From positions 1 through 5,291 of the forward strand of contig JAKPIR010000074.1 of the NCBI GenBank assembly GCA_029549705.1: a stretch of 5,291 nucleotides of DNA, written 5' to 3'. The position numbers and the translations under genes were made by a program. A model generated the notes under the pieces. That model did not search any database. It was given only the letters and a program-made list of their open reading frames with translations, and was not told the DNA's origin. Positions 1-5,291 of this stretch are shown here, one piece after another. The stretch comes from Pseudomonadota bacterium (GTDB lineage: Bacteria; Pseudomonadota; Gammaproteobacteria; Burkholderiales; Methylophilaceae). Every line of letters starts with the position of its first letter. Position 1 is the stretch's first letter.

Positions 1-1
1 T

Positions 2-1168
2 AATCTTGCCTTTTTATTCTTAGCGTCACTGCTCGCTGGTCTAGCTTATTCAGTAAGCAAAAAGCAACTTGCCGCAGAAGCAGAACCTGTACAACCTGAA
101 AAAACTGAAGTGGTGACGGAAACTGAAGAAGCCAGCTGGGATGATGTGCTGCCGGTTGATTTAGTGGGCCTAGAAGTAGGTTACCGTTTGATTCCGCTGG
201 TGGACAAAGCGCAAGGCGGTGATTTATTAAAACGCATTAAAGGTATTCGCAAAAAATTCGCGCAAGAAGTTGGCTTTTTAGCACCTACCGTGCATATTCG
301 CGACAACTTAGAACTAAAACCTTCTAGCTATCGCATCACACTCAAAGGTGTTGAGATTGCCAGTGGTGAATCACACTTTGGCCAATATTTAGCCATTGAC
401 CCAGGCATGGTCACTGGCCCGCTGGCTGGACAAATTACGACTGACCCGGCATTTGGCCTACCTGCCGTGTGGATTGATAACAACACACGCGATGAAGCGC
501 AAAATATGGGTTACACCGTTGTGGATGCTGGCACTGTGATTGCAACACATTTAAACCATGTGATTTCCAGCCACGCTGCAGATTTATTAGGCCGCCAAGA
601 AGCTCAGCAATTATTGGACCATGTTGGAAAAGAATCGCCCAAGCTGGTGGAAGACCTTGTGCCTAAACTCCTACCACTCTCTATGGTGCAAAAAGTATTG
701 CAAAACCTGCTCACAGAAGGCGTACACATTCGTGACATGCGCACCATTATTGAAACATTGGCAGAATTTGCCACCCAAACACAAGACACCAATGAACTCA
801 CCGCACAAGTGCGCATTAAACTTGGGCGCGCCATTGTGCAGCAATTATTTCCAAGTGGTAATGAAGTATCGGTGATTACACTGGACAATGGCCTTGAGCG
901 TTTGCTGACGCAAGCGGTGCAATCTAACAGCACCAGCGCTGCCATTGAACCCAACATGGCTGAAACGCTTGCACGCCAGGCAGAATCTGCCGCAAAACAG
1001 CAAGAACAAATGGGGATGTCGCCTGTGTTGCTGGTTTCGGCACCCATTCGGGCTGCGTTGGCCAAATTCTTACGTCGCTCCGTGCCACACCTTCGCGTGC
1101 TCTCGCATGAAGAACTACCTGATTCAAAAATTATTCGCGTTACAAATCTTATTGGAGGTTCAGCATGA
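2..1168 (+). CDS. flhA: Flagellar export gate protein FlhA, C-terminal part (5' end outside window)
   Basis: FlhA is an inner-membrane component of the flagellar type III export apparatus; its cytoplasmic domain forms the ring that docks substrate-chaperone complexes. The frame is open from base 2 with no start, giving 388 residues of a protein usually near 690, so about the first 300 are missing. The first 20 visible residues (NLAFLFLASLLAGLAYSVSK) are the end of the last membrane helix. An acidic linker rich in Glu and Pro follows, and then the cytoplasmic domain: GYRLIP near base 180, KKFAQEVGFL near 250, VHIRDN near 290, DPAFGL at 443-460, ATHLNH near 542, GRQEAQQLLD near 590, and IRDMRTIIETLAE near 730. 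The DPAFGL Asp and Phe and the Thr of ATHLNH match positions I recall as chaperone-docking residues in Salmonella FlhA. The C-terminus (RVTNLIGG) is complete. A GTG at 110 could be taken as a start, but it lies inside the gene. The stop TGA overlaps the flhF ATG by 4 bases, which suggests translational coupling. Confidence 0.97.
   Translation, partial: NLAFLFLASLLAGLAYSVSKKQLAAEAEPVQPEKTEVVTETEEASWDDVLPVDLVGLEVGYRLIPLVDKAQGGDLLKRIKGIRKKFAQEVGFLAPTVHIRDNLELKPSSYRITLKGVEIASGESHFGQYLAIDPGMVTGPLAGQITTDPAFGLPAVWIDNNTRDEAQNMGYTVVDAGTVIATHLNHVISSHAADLLGRQEAQQLLDHVGKESPKLVEDLVPKLLPLSMVQKVLQNLLTEGVHIRDMRTIIETLAEFATQTQDTNELTAQVRIKLGRAIVQQLFPSGNEVSVITLDNGLERLLTQAVQSNSTSAAIEPNMAETLARQAESAAKQQEQMGMSPVLLVSAPIRAALAKFLRRSVPHLRVLSHEELPDSKIIRVTNLIGGSA
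1154..1158 (+). promoter_or_regulatory. Ribosome binding site of flhF
   Basis: GGAGG lies inside the last codons of flhA, with a 6-base spacer to the ATG at 1165. It is a near-perfect Shine-Dalgarno sequence and fixes the flhF start, which also shares an ATGA overlap with the flhA stop. Confidence 0.9.
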
Positions 1169-2586
1169 ACTTAAAACGATTCTTTGGCAAAAACTCGCGT
1201 GAGGCGCTCAATATGGTGCGCAAAACATTAGGCGAAAATGCCGTGATTATTTCAAACCGAGCGGTTGAAGGCGGCAATGAAATTATTGCCGTTCAAGAAG
1301 AAGAAATGAACGCGCTGGCGATGAATAATTACAGTTTTAATGATGCACCTTCCGTAAAAAATGGTGTTGCAGAAACCCCTCTGCCAAAAGAGGTTAGCCA
1401 ACACATGCCAGAAATTGCACCGATTACTTTGCTTGAAATGCTCAATAAAAAGAATCAATCCAATAGCCTGAGTCATCCAAGTCAACATGATTTCAGCAAT
1501 GTTAGGGGCGATAACACACCAACTCAAAATGAAGTACGTGTACCGGCAAGAGCTACGCTATCCAATCCAATTGATTTGAATCTAGCAGCGCTACACGCTA
1601 CACCCGCAGCACCCAATCATGAAATGACTGCCATTTTGAATGAAATGCGTACCATGCGTAATGCCATTGAATCTCAGCTCACCACGTTGTCTTGGGCGAG
1701 CATTCAACAGCGCGAACCCATCAAAGCTCAAATTTTAAGTACGCTATTATCTGCAGGCTTTAGTGCTGCGCTTTCAAGACAATTGGCTGAAAAATTGCCG
1801 GCAAATTTAGATTACGGCAAAGCCATCGCTTGGCTAAAATCGGTACTCTCAAGAAACCTGCACTCCGTTGAAGATGAAGCAGAAATGCTGGGGCACGGCG
1901 GTGTGTTCGCACTAATTGGCCCAACTGGTGTTGGCAAAACCACCACCGTGGCTAAGTTAGCCGCCCGTTACGTAATGAAGCACGGCACGCACAATTTGGG
2001 TTTAATCACCACCGATGCTTACCGTATAGGCGGCCATGAGCAATTGCGCATTTACGGCAAAATATTAGGCGTCATGGTGCATACCGTCAAAGATGAAGCC
2101 GATTTGCAAATTGCCTTAAATGAGCTCAAAGGCAAGCACACCGTGTTAATCGACACCGTAGGCGTGAGCCAGCGCGACCAGATGGTGGGTGAGCAAATTG
2201 CCATGTTATCGAACACCGATACACCAATTAAACGCTTGCTTTGCCTCAATGCCACCAGCACGGGTGAAACACTAGCCAACGTGGTCAAAGCCTATAAAGG
2301 CAAAGGCCTAGACGGTTGCATCATGACTAAAATTGACGAAGCCGCCACCATCGGCAATGCGCTTGATGTGATTATTCGTGAAAAACTTAAACTGCATTAC
2401 GCCACCAACGGCCAGCGCGTGCCTGAGGATATTTTAATCGCCAATAAAGAACAGTTGATTCAAGACGCGCTCAATCACGAGAGCCTGCAGTATCTGCCTT
2501 TTAAGTTTTTAGCAGATGAACTACCGCTGGTGATGGGCAACACGATGACTAGCGCTCATCAAGCGGTGGAGGCTCATTATGCGTAA
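1165..2586 (+). CDS. flhF: Flagellar placement GTPase FlhF (SRP-type)
   Basis: FlhF is the third member of the SRP GTPase family (with Ffh and FtsY). It marks the cell pole and recruits early flagellar basal-body parts at the membrane. The product is 473 residues, within the range for the family. The basic N-terminal domain opens with MNLKRFFGKNSREALNMVRK and the family-typical LGENAVIISNR. Residues about 50-150 are a poorly conserved, polar linker. A helical N-domain follows (about 150-245), then the NG GTPase domain: G1/P-loop GPTGVGKTTT at 252-261, G2 region DAYRIGGHEQLR from 284, G3 DTVG at 330-333 followed by SQRDQM, and G4 TKID at 388-391 within MTKIDEAATIGNA. GQRVPEDI near the C-terminus is also typical. 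All GTP-binding motifs are intact, so the enzyme should be active. The start is supported by a strong ribosome binding site; the 3' end overlaps the flhG-like gene by 8 bases. Confidence 0.97.
   Translation: MNLKRFFGKNSREALNMVRKTLGENAVIISNRAVEGGNEIIAVQEEEMNALAMNNYSFNDAPSVKNGVAETPLPKEVSQHMPEIAPITLLEMLNKKNQSNSLSHPSQHDFSNVRGDNTPTQNEVRVPARATLSNPIDLNLAALHATPAAPNHEMTAILNEMRTMRNAIESQLTTLSWASIQQREPIKAQILSTLLSAGFSAALSRQLAEKLPANLDYGKAIAWLKSVLSRNLHSVEDEAEMLGHGGVFALIGPTGVGKTTTVAKLAARYVMKHGTHNLGLITTDAYRIGGHEQLRIYGKILGVMVHTVKDEADLQIALNELKGKHTVLIDTVGVSQRDQMVGEQIAMLSNTDTPIKRLLCLNATSTGETLANVVKAYKGKGLDGCIMTKIDEAATIGNALDVIIREKLKLHYATNGQRVPEDILIANKEQLIQDALNHESLQYLPFKFLADELPLVMGNTMTSAHQAVEAHYA
2568..2572 (+). promoter_or_regulatory. 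Ribosome binding site of the flhG-like gene
   Basis: GGAGG lies within the 3' end of flhF, 6 bases before the ATG at 2579. It supports this start, which puts the DQAxxLR motif at residues 7-13, where FlhG proteins carry it. Together with the 8-base gene overlap it suggests coupled synthesis of FlhF and its partner. Confidence 0.88.
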
Positions 2587-3397
2587 TTTTCACCATGACC
2601 AGGCCGCTGGCTTAAGAAGAATTATGGCTTCACCCAAACCACGGGTGGTGTCTATTTTATCTGCCGGACTTGAAGCAACGCTTCCTCGCATGATGACTAA
2701 TCTGGCCGCTTCTATTCAGGCACAAGGCAATCAGGTGCTGATGATGCATGCATCCGCATACTCGCGCGAGTCGCAGTACGCGCTCAATAAAGTATCTTCA
2801 CTTTATGAAATTTGCCAAGGCAAAAGTACGTTACAAAGCGCTGTCAAAGTATCGCCCTATGCGTTTTCACTTGCCAAACTCATGCAAAAAACGCAGTCGT
2901 CTGATATTACTTTCAACTACCAAATGCAGGCCAACGCGCTCGTTAAGCAGTTAGCAACACAATTTGACATGGTGTTGGTAGATGCCTCAGTCAATGATGA
3001 GGGCCAATTAGCGCTGCCGATTTTGAATGAGAGCGAAATCATCATTCAACTATCAAGAAAGCCTGAATCAATCAAAGAAGCGTATGCGCTGATTAAACGC
3101 ATTTGCAGTCAACTTGGCCGCCGTACGTTTGGCATTATTGTGGATGATGCCAATGATGAACAGGCCCAGGTGGTATTTCACAATATAGCGCAAGTGGCCA
3201 AGCGCTATTTACACATTGAACTGGAATTTTTTGGCGCGATTCCCGCAGACGAAAAATTAAGCCTTGCTACAAAACTTGGCCGCACCGTGATTGATGCTTT
3301 TCCGTTAGCAAAAGCATCCGCTGCTTTTACGCACATTGCCAAAAAACTAGATGTGCAACTTGATTCTGCAGCCTCCTTTCAACAAGCCTATCGATAA
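2579..3397 (+). CDS. flhG: FlhG/FleN-like MinD-family protein with degenerate ATP site
   Basis: FlhG (FleN, YlxH) is a MinD-like ATPase that limits flagellar number and stimulates the GTPase of FlhF. Position directly after flhF, length (272 residues) and sequence pattern identify this gene. The N-terminus carries DQAAGLR at residues 7-13, matching the DQAxxLR helix that inserts into FlhF. A MinD-like core follows: strand RVVSI (22-26), helix TNLAASIQAQG (40-50), strand QVLMM (52-56), Walker B-like FDMVLVDAS with Asp135, and C-terminal FFGAIPADEKL and VIDAFP typical of the family. The expected GKGGVGKT P-loop is replaced by SAGLEATLP (28-36), without GK[ST] or any lysine, and the Walker A' DAD by HAS (57-59). 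The flanking family pattern stays in frame, so a frameshift is unlikely. I infer that ATP binding is weak or lost while FlhF contact may persist. An alternative is a lineage-specific P-loop that still binds nucleotide. Family assignment is firm; biochemical activity is uncertain. Confidence 0.88.
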   Translation: MRNFHHDQAAGLRRIMASPKPRVVSILSAGLEATLPRMMTNLAASIQAQGNQVLMMHASAYSRESQYALNKVSSLYEICQGKSTLQSAVKVSPYAFSLAKLMQKTQSSDITFNYQMQANALVKQLATQFDMVLVDASVNDEGQLALPILNESEIIIQLSRKPESIKEAYALIKRICSQLGRRTFGIIVDDANDEQAQVVFHNIAQVAKRYLHIELEFFGAIPADEKLSLATKLGRTVIDAFPLAKASAAFTHIAKKLDVQLDSAASFQQAYR

Positions 3398-3410
3398 GAT
3401 TGTGATTCGT

Positions 3411-4145
3411 ATGTACACCGCTAAAGGCAAAAAAGACCAAAAAGACGAGTTACTCAGCACGCATGCCACGCTGGTCAAAAAAATCGCCTACCAACTCAAG
3501 GCCAAATTACCGCCTAATGTTGAAATTGATGATTTGATTCAAGCCGGCATGATGGGATTACTCGACGCCATCAACCGTTATGAAGATACGCACGGCGCGC
3601 AATTTGAAACCTACGCCACGCAGCGTATCCGCGGCAACATGCTCGACGAACTGCGTAGTGCCGACTGGCTGCCAAGGAGCATCCGCAAAAACATGCGTGA
3701 TGTTGAAACAGCGATAAGCCAACTTGAACAGCAACTAGGCCGCCCGCCGACTGAAAATGAAGTCGCCAAAAAGTTGCAGCTGCCACTGGACGAATACTAT
3801 GAAATGTTAGGCGACTGCACGGGCCACCAATTGGTGTATTACGAAGACTTTCACGAGGCCGAAGCCGGTGAACACTTTTTAGACCGCTTTCAAACGGATG
3901 ATAAAGGCGACCCGATTAAAGCCATGCTGGAAGGTGATTTTAGAGATGCGCTGATTGATGCCATTGATTCACTGCCAGACCGCGAAAAAATACTGCTTGG
4001 CCTCTATTACGAACAAGAGCTTAACTTAAAAGAAATCGGCGCGGTCATGAGCGTTTCAGAATCCCGCGTGTGCCAATTACATAGCCAAGCCGTTGCCAGA
4101 CTACGTGCCACACTTAGAGAGAAATCATGGACTGGAACAGTTTAA
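3411..4145 (+). CDS. fliA: Flagellar sigma factor FliA (sigma-28)
   Basis: FliA directs RNA polymerase to late flagellar genes (filament, stator, chemotaxis) and is held inactive by the anti-sigma factor FlgM until the hook is finished. The product is 244 residues (E. coli FliA has 239). Region 1.2/2.1 starts at about residue 15. Region 2 covers 38-90, with DDLIQAGMMGLLDAINRY (40-57), FETYATQRIRGNMLDELR (65-82) and the -10-recognising DWLPRS (85-90). Region 3 spans about 95-170. Region 4 has SLPDREKILLGLYYEQEL (187-204) and the -35 helix-turn-helix LKEIGAVMSVSESRVCQLHS (206-225). The ATG at 3411 gives the family N-terminus MYTA. An upstream in-frame ATG at 3351 would add 20 residues lying inside flhG, and a GTG at 3402 is also possible. 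The ribosome site is weak (AAGA at 3396-3399), and the start lies 13 bases after the flhG stop, so re-initiation is likely. No FlgM gene is in the window. Confidence 0.96.
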   Translation: MYTAKGKKDQKDELLSTHATLVKKIAYQLKAKLPPNVEIDDLIQAGMMGLLDAINRYEDTHGAQFETYATQRIRGNMLDELRSADWLPRSIRKNMRDVETAISQLEQQLGRPPTENEVAKKLQLPLDEYYEMLGDCTGHQLVYYEDFHEAEAGEHFLDRFQTDDKGDPIKAMLEGDFRDALIDAIDSLPDREKILLGLYYEQELNLKEIGAVMSVSESRVCQLHSQAVARLRATLREKSWTGTV

Positions 4146-4867
4146 TTGGCCTAGCCGTTGCCGTTTTAGGCATATTATTAGGCCAATCAATTGAAGGCGG
4201 CCACATTAGCTCGCTGGTGCAACCTGCGGCATTTTTAATTGTGATGTGCGGCACTTTTGGCGCAGTGATTTTACAAACCCGCCCCAAAAACTTTATCGAT
4301 GGCCTCAAAATGCTCTCGCAAGTGTTCAATATGCCAGTGGATGACCGGCAAGCGCTGGCCAAGCGCATCAACACTTGGAGTACCTATGCGCGCAAAGAAG
4401 GCCTGTTTATGCTGGAATCATACATGCAAAAAGAAACTGAGCCCTTCATTAAAAAAGGCATGCAGCTCATGATTGATGGCACACCACCGGAAAAAATTCG
4501 TGAAATTGTCGCTATCGACATGCATTTTCATGAAGTTGAATTACGCAACTCGGCCAAAATTTGGTCTGCCGCTGGCGGTTATGCACCGACTGTGGGCATT
4601 TTGGGCGCAGTGTTAGGCTTAATACACGTCATGGAAAACTTGTCTGACCCCAGCAAATTAGGTAGCGGCATTGCGGTGGCGTTTGTGGCCACCATTTATG
4701 GGGTCGGTTTGGCTAACTTGGTATTTTTACCCATCGCCAATAAACTCAAAAATGTGATTCAGTTTGAAATGATGCGCCGTGAAATGCTGCTCAACGCTTG
4801 GGTTTCGATAGCTAAAGGCGACCACCCGAACGTGGTAGCAGAACGCTTGCTTTCATACATGCGATAA
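4127..4867 (+). CDS. motC: Flagellar motor stator protein MotC (MotA family)
   Basis: This is the MotA-family subunit of the stator, an inner-membrane ion channel that drives the flagellar rotor through its cytoplasmic loop. At 246 residues, with the opening MDWNSLIGLAVAVLGILLG, it resembles the MotC branch rather than E. coli MotA (295). Four membrane segments are visible at about 4-20, 32-50, 150-170 and 184-205. Arg89 and Glu97 in YARKEGLFMLE have the 8-residue spacing of the rotor-contact charges Arg90 and Glu98 of E. coli MotA. Pro154 (GGYAPTVGILG) and Pro202 (VFLPIANK) match the two functional prolines, Pro173 and Pro222. The start overlaps fliA by 19 bases; a weak purine stretch (AGAGAGA, 4116-4122) precedes it. 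Ion choice is probably H+, as for Pseudomonas MotCD, but this is inference. It is normally paired with motD immediately downstream; here 177 bases intervene. Confidence 0.94.
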   Translation: MDWNSLIGLAVAVLGILLGQSIEGGHISSLVQPAAFLIVMCGTFGAVILQTRPKNFIDGLKMLSQVFNMPVDDRQALAKRINTWSTYARKEGLFMLESYMQKETEPFIKKGMQLMIDGTPPEKIREIVAIDMHFHEVELRNSAKIWSAAGGYAPTVGILGAVLGLIHVMENLSDPSKLGSGIAVAFVATIYGVGLANLVFLPIANKLKNVIQFEMMRREMLLNAWVSIAKGDHPNVVAERLLSYMR

Positions 4868-4906
4868 TCGTTAAAAATGGTCATATTCACATGCAACCTT
4901 TTTCGA

Positions 4907-4943
4907 TGCTCTGAAAGCCTTATAAATAAAAGCTCGCAGAGCA
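4907..4943 (+). repeat. Inverted repeat after motC, possible RNA hairpin
   Basis: TGCTCTG (4907-4913) and CAGAGCA (4937-4943) are perfect 7-base complements around a 23-base loop. The right arm can instead form a small local hairpin, GCTC-GCA-GAGC (4932-4942), so the two foldings exclude each other. It lies 3 bases upstream of the terminator-like stem. It may stabilise the 3' end of the motC message or be chance. Confidence 0.4.
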
Positions 4944-4946
4944 ACA

Positions 4947-4966
4947 AAAAATCCTCGGGGGTTTTT
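4947..4966 (+). terminator. Putative intrinsic terminator after motC
   Basis: AAAAATCC (4947-4954) pairs with GGGGTTTT plus one further T (4959-4966) as an 8-base stem around the loop TCGG. One pair (4952 with 4961) is G-U, which holds in + strand RNA but would be an A-C mismatch in minus-strand RNA. The structure therefore favours + strand transcription. The T run that would follow the stem is also its 3' arm. Only two C-G pairs make it weak, so some read-through into motD is likely. It sits 79 bases after the motC stop. Confidence 0.55.
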
Positions 4967-5028
4967 AGTAGCAAAAAAGCTGTTTTTAAATGTGCGAAAT
5001 ACAACCGTTGAATGTCAATTTTTTTAGA

Positions 5029-5043
5029 ATGATTGCCTACTAA
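5029..5043 (+). other. Four-codon open frame abutting motD
   Basis: ATG at 5029 reads Met-Ile-Ala-Tyr and stops at TAA 5041-5043, one base before the motD ATG at 5045. No Shine-Dalgarno sequence precedes it, only a T run. If translated, it could feed ribosomes to motD by termination and re-initiation. It may equally be chance in A/T-rich DNA. Confidence 0.2.
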
Positions 5044-5044
5044 A

Positions 5045-5291
5045 ATGATTAGAAGAAAGCCGCTTGATGACGATGATGAAAACCCAGAACGCTGGCTGGT
5101 TTCATACGCAGATTTTATTACGCTGCTGTTTGCTTTTTTTGTGGTGATGTACGCCATTTCATCGGTTAACCAAAGTAAATACGAACAGCTCACTTCTGCC
5201 ATGGGTTCGGCGTTTATGGGACAAACCAATGGCGGCAAAATCATCCTGAAAAAAGACACCAGCCCTGAAAACAAAATCCATCAAGACAGTT
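5045..5291 (+). CDS. motD: Flagellar motor stator protein MotD (MotB family), N-terminal part
   Basis: MotD is the MotB-family stator subunit. One membrane helix carries the ion-binding aspartate, and a periplasmic OmpA-like domain anchors the stator to peptidoglycan. Only the first 82 codons are here; the gene runs off the window. A basic and then acidic cytoplasmic tail (MIRRKPLDDDDENPE) is followed by RWLVSYADFITLLFAFFVVM, the signature helix, with Asp23 (codon 5111-5113) equivalent to Asp32 of E. coli MotB. The segment after it (AISSVNQSKYEQLTSAMGSAF) fits the plug region that keeps the channel shut before assembly. The OmpA domain lies outside the window. The ATG at 5045 is preferred because an in-frame TGA at 5030-5032 limits extension and the tail then has normal MotD length; a TTG at 5033 is the only earlier option. 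No good ribosome binding site is present. Confidence 0.93.
   Translation, partial: MIRRKPLDDDDENPERWLVSYADFITLLFAFFVVMYAISSVNQSKYEQLTSAMGSAFMGQTNGGKIILKKDTSPENKIHQDS

Larger units (their letters stand above)
4868..5044 (+). other. Non-coding gap between motC and motD
   Basis: This 177-base A/T-rich spacer is the only sizeable non-coding stretch in the window. It contains an inverted repeat (4907-4943), a terminator-like hairpin (4947-4966), several A and T runs, and a four-codon open frame ending just before motD. No plausible protein gene is visible on either strand. The long minus-strand open frame across it is antisense to the conserved ends of motC and motD. I looked for a sigma-28 promoter (TAAA, about 15 bases, GCCGATAA) and found only poor matches, so whether motD has its own promoter cannot be decided from sequence alone. 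Confidence 0.8.

Noticed and set aside
604..1065. Minus-strand open frame of 153 codons inside flhA
   Set aside because: It is fully antisense to the conserved FlhA cytoplasmic domain, and its Ser/Cys-rich translation looks like a shadow frame.
2654..2700. A frameshift or sequencing error hiding a normal P-loop in flhG
   Set aside because: Neither other forward frame encodes GKGGVGKT here, and family-like sequence on both sides (RVVSI before, TNLAASIQAQG after) is in the same frame.
3390..3397. ATCGATAA, 6 of 8 match to the sigma-28 -10 element GCCGATAA before fliA
   Set aside because: The CGATAA is simply the final Arg codon and stop of flhG, and no TAAA-type -35 lies about 15 bases upstream.
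4860..4867. TGCGATAA at the motC stop, similar to a sigma-28 -10 element
   Set aside because: It is again an Arg codon plus stop, with no matching -35 at the required spacing.
4987..5012. TAAA ... ACCGTTGA as a sigma-28 promoter for motD
   Set aside because: The spacing is 13 rather than about 15 bases and the -10 matches at only 5 of 8 positions, which is too weak to annotate.
5025..5030. TAGAAT as a sigma-70 -10 box for motD
   Set aside because: No -35 hexamer is found at 16-18 bases upstream, and it would leave a leader of only a few bases.
4759..5274. Minus-strand open frame of 171 codons across the motC-motD gap
   Set aside because: It is antisense to the conserved 3' end of motC and 5' end of motD, has no recognisable domain, and its length is explained by the stop-poor complement of these genes and the short spacer.

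Overview
This window is a piece of a flagellar gene cluster, entirely on the + strand. It runs from the end of flhA through flhF, an flhG-like gene, fliA and motC, to the start of motD. Both edge genes are cut by the window: flhA lacks its N-terminal half and motD continues past base 5291. The gene order, the MotC/MotD-type rather than enteric MotA/MotB-type stator proteins, the protein sequences and the moderately A/T-leaning codon use suggest a polarly flagellated proteobacterium. My best guess is a betaproteobacterium near the Methylophilaceae (Methylotenera/Methylophilus-like). That placement is by recognition, not by a search.

Bases 2-4145 form a tightly packed operon. flhA overlaps flhF by 4 bases, flhF overlaps the flhG-like gene by 8, a 13-base gap precedes fliA, and fliA overlaps motC by 19. 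Strong GGAGG ribosome binding sites inside the upstream genes precede flhF and flhG; fliA and motC have weak ones. FlhA is the export gate of the flagellar type III secretion system. FlhF is the SRP-type GTPase that places the flagellum. FlhG normally controls FlhF and flagellar number. FliA (sigma-28) transcribes late flagellar genes. MotC and MotD form the torque-generating stator.

The run breaks after motC. A 177-base non-coding stretch (4868-5044) holds a hairpin and a terminator-like stem-loop before motD, although the two stator subunits must assemble together. motD has no clear Shine-Dalgarno sequence, and a four-codon open frame ends one base before its ATG. I found no convincing sigma-28 or sigma-70 promoter in the gap.

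The most interesting point is the flhG-like gene. It keeps the N-terminal DQAxxLR motif that FlhG proteins use to stimulate FlhF, and the MinD-like fold pattern. However, the P-loop (Walker A) is unrecognisable, with no lysine, and the Walker A' aspartates are replaced. It looks like an in-frame, full-length pseudo-ATPase rather than a decayed gene. I see no mobile element, CRISPR array, tRNA or rRNA. The rest is an ordinary flagellar locus.
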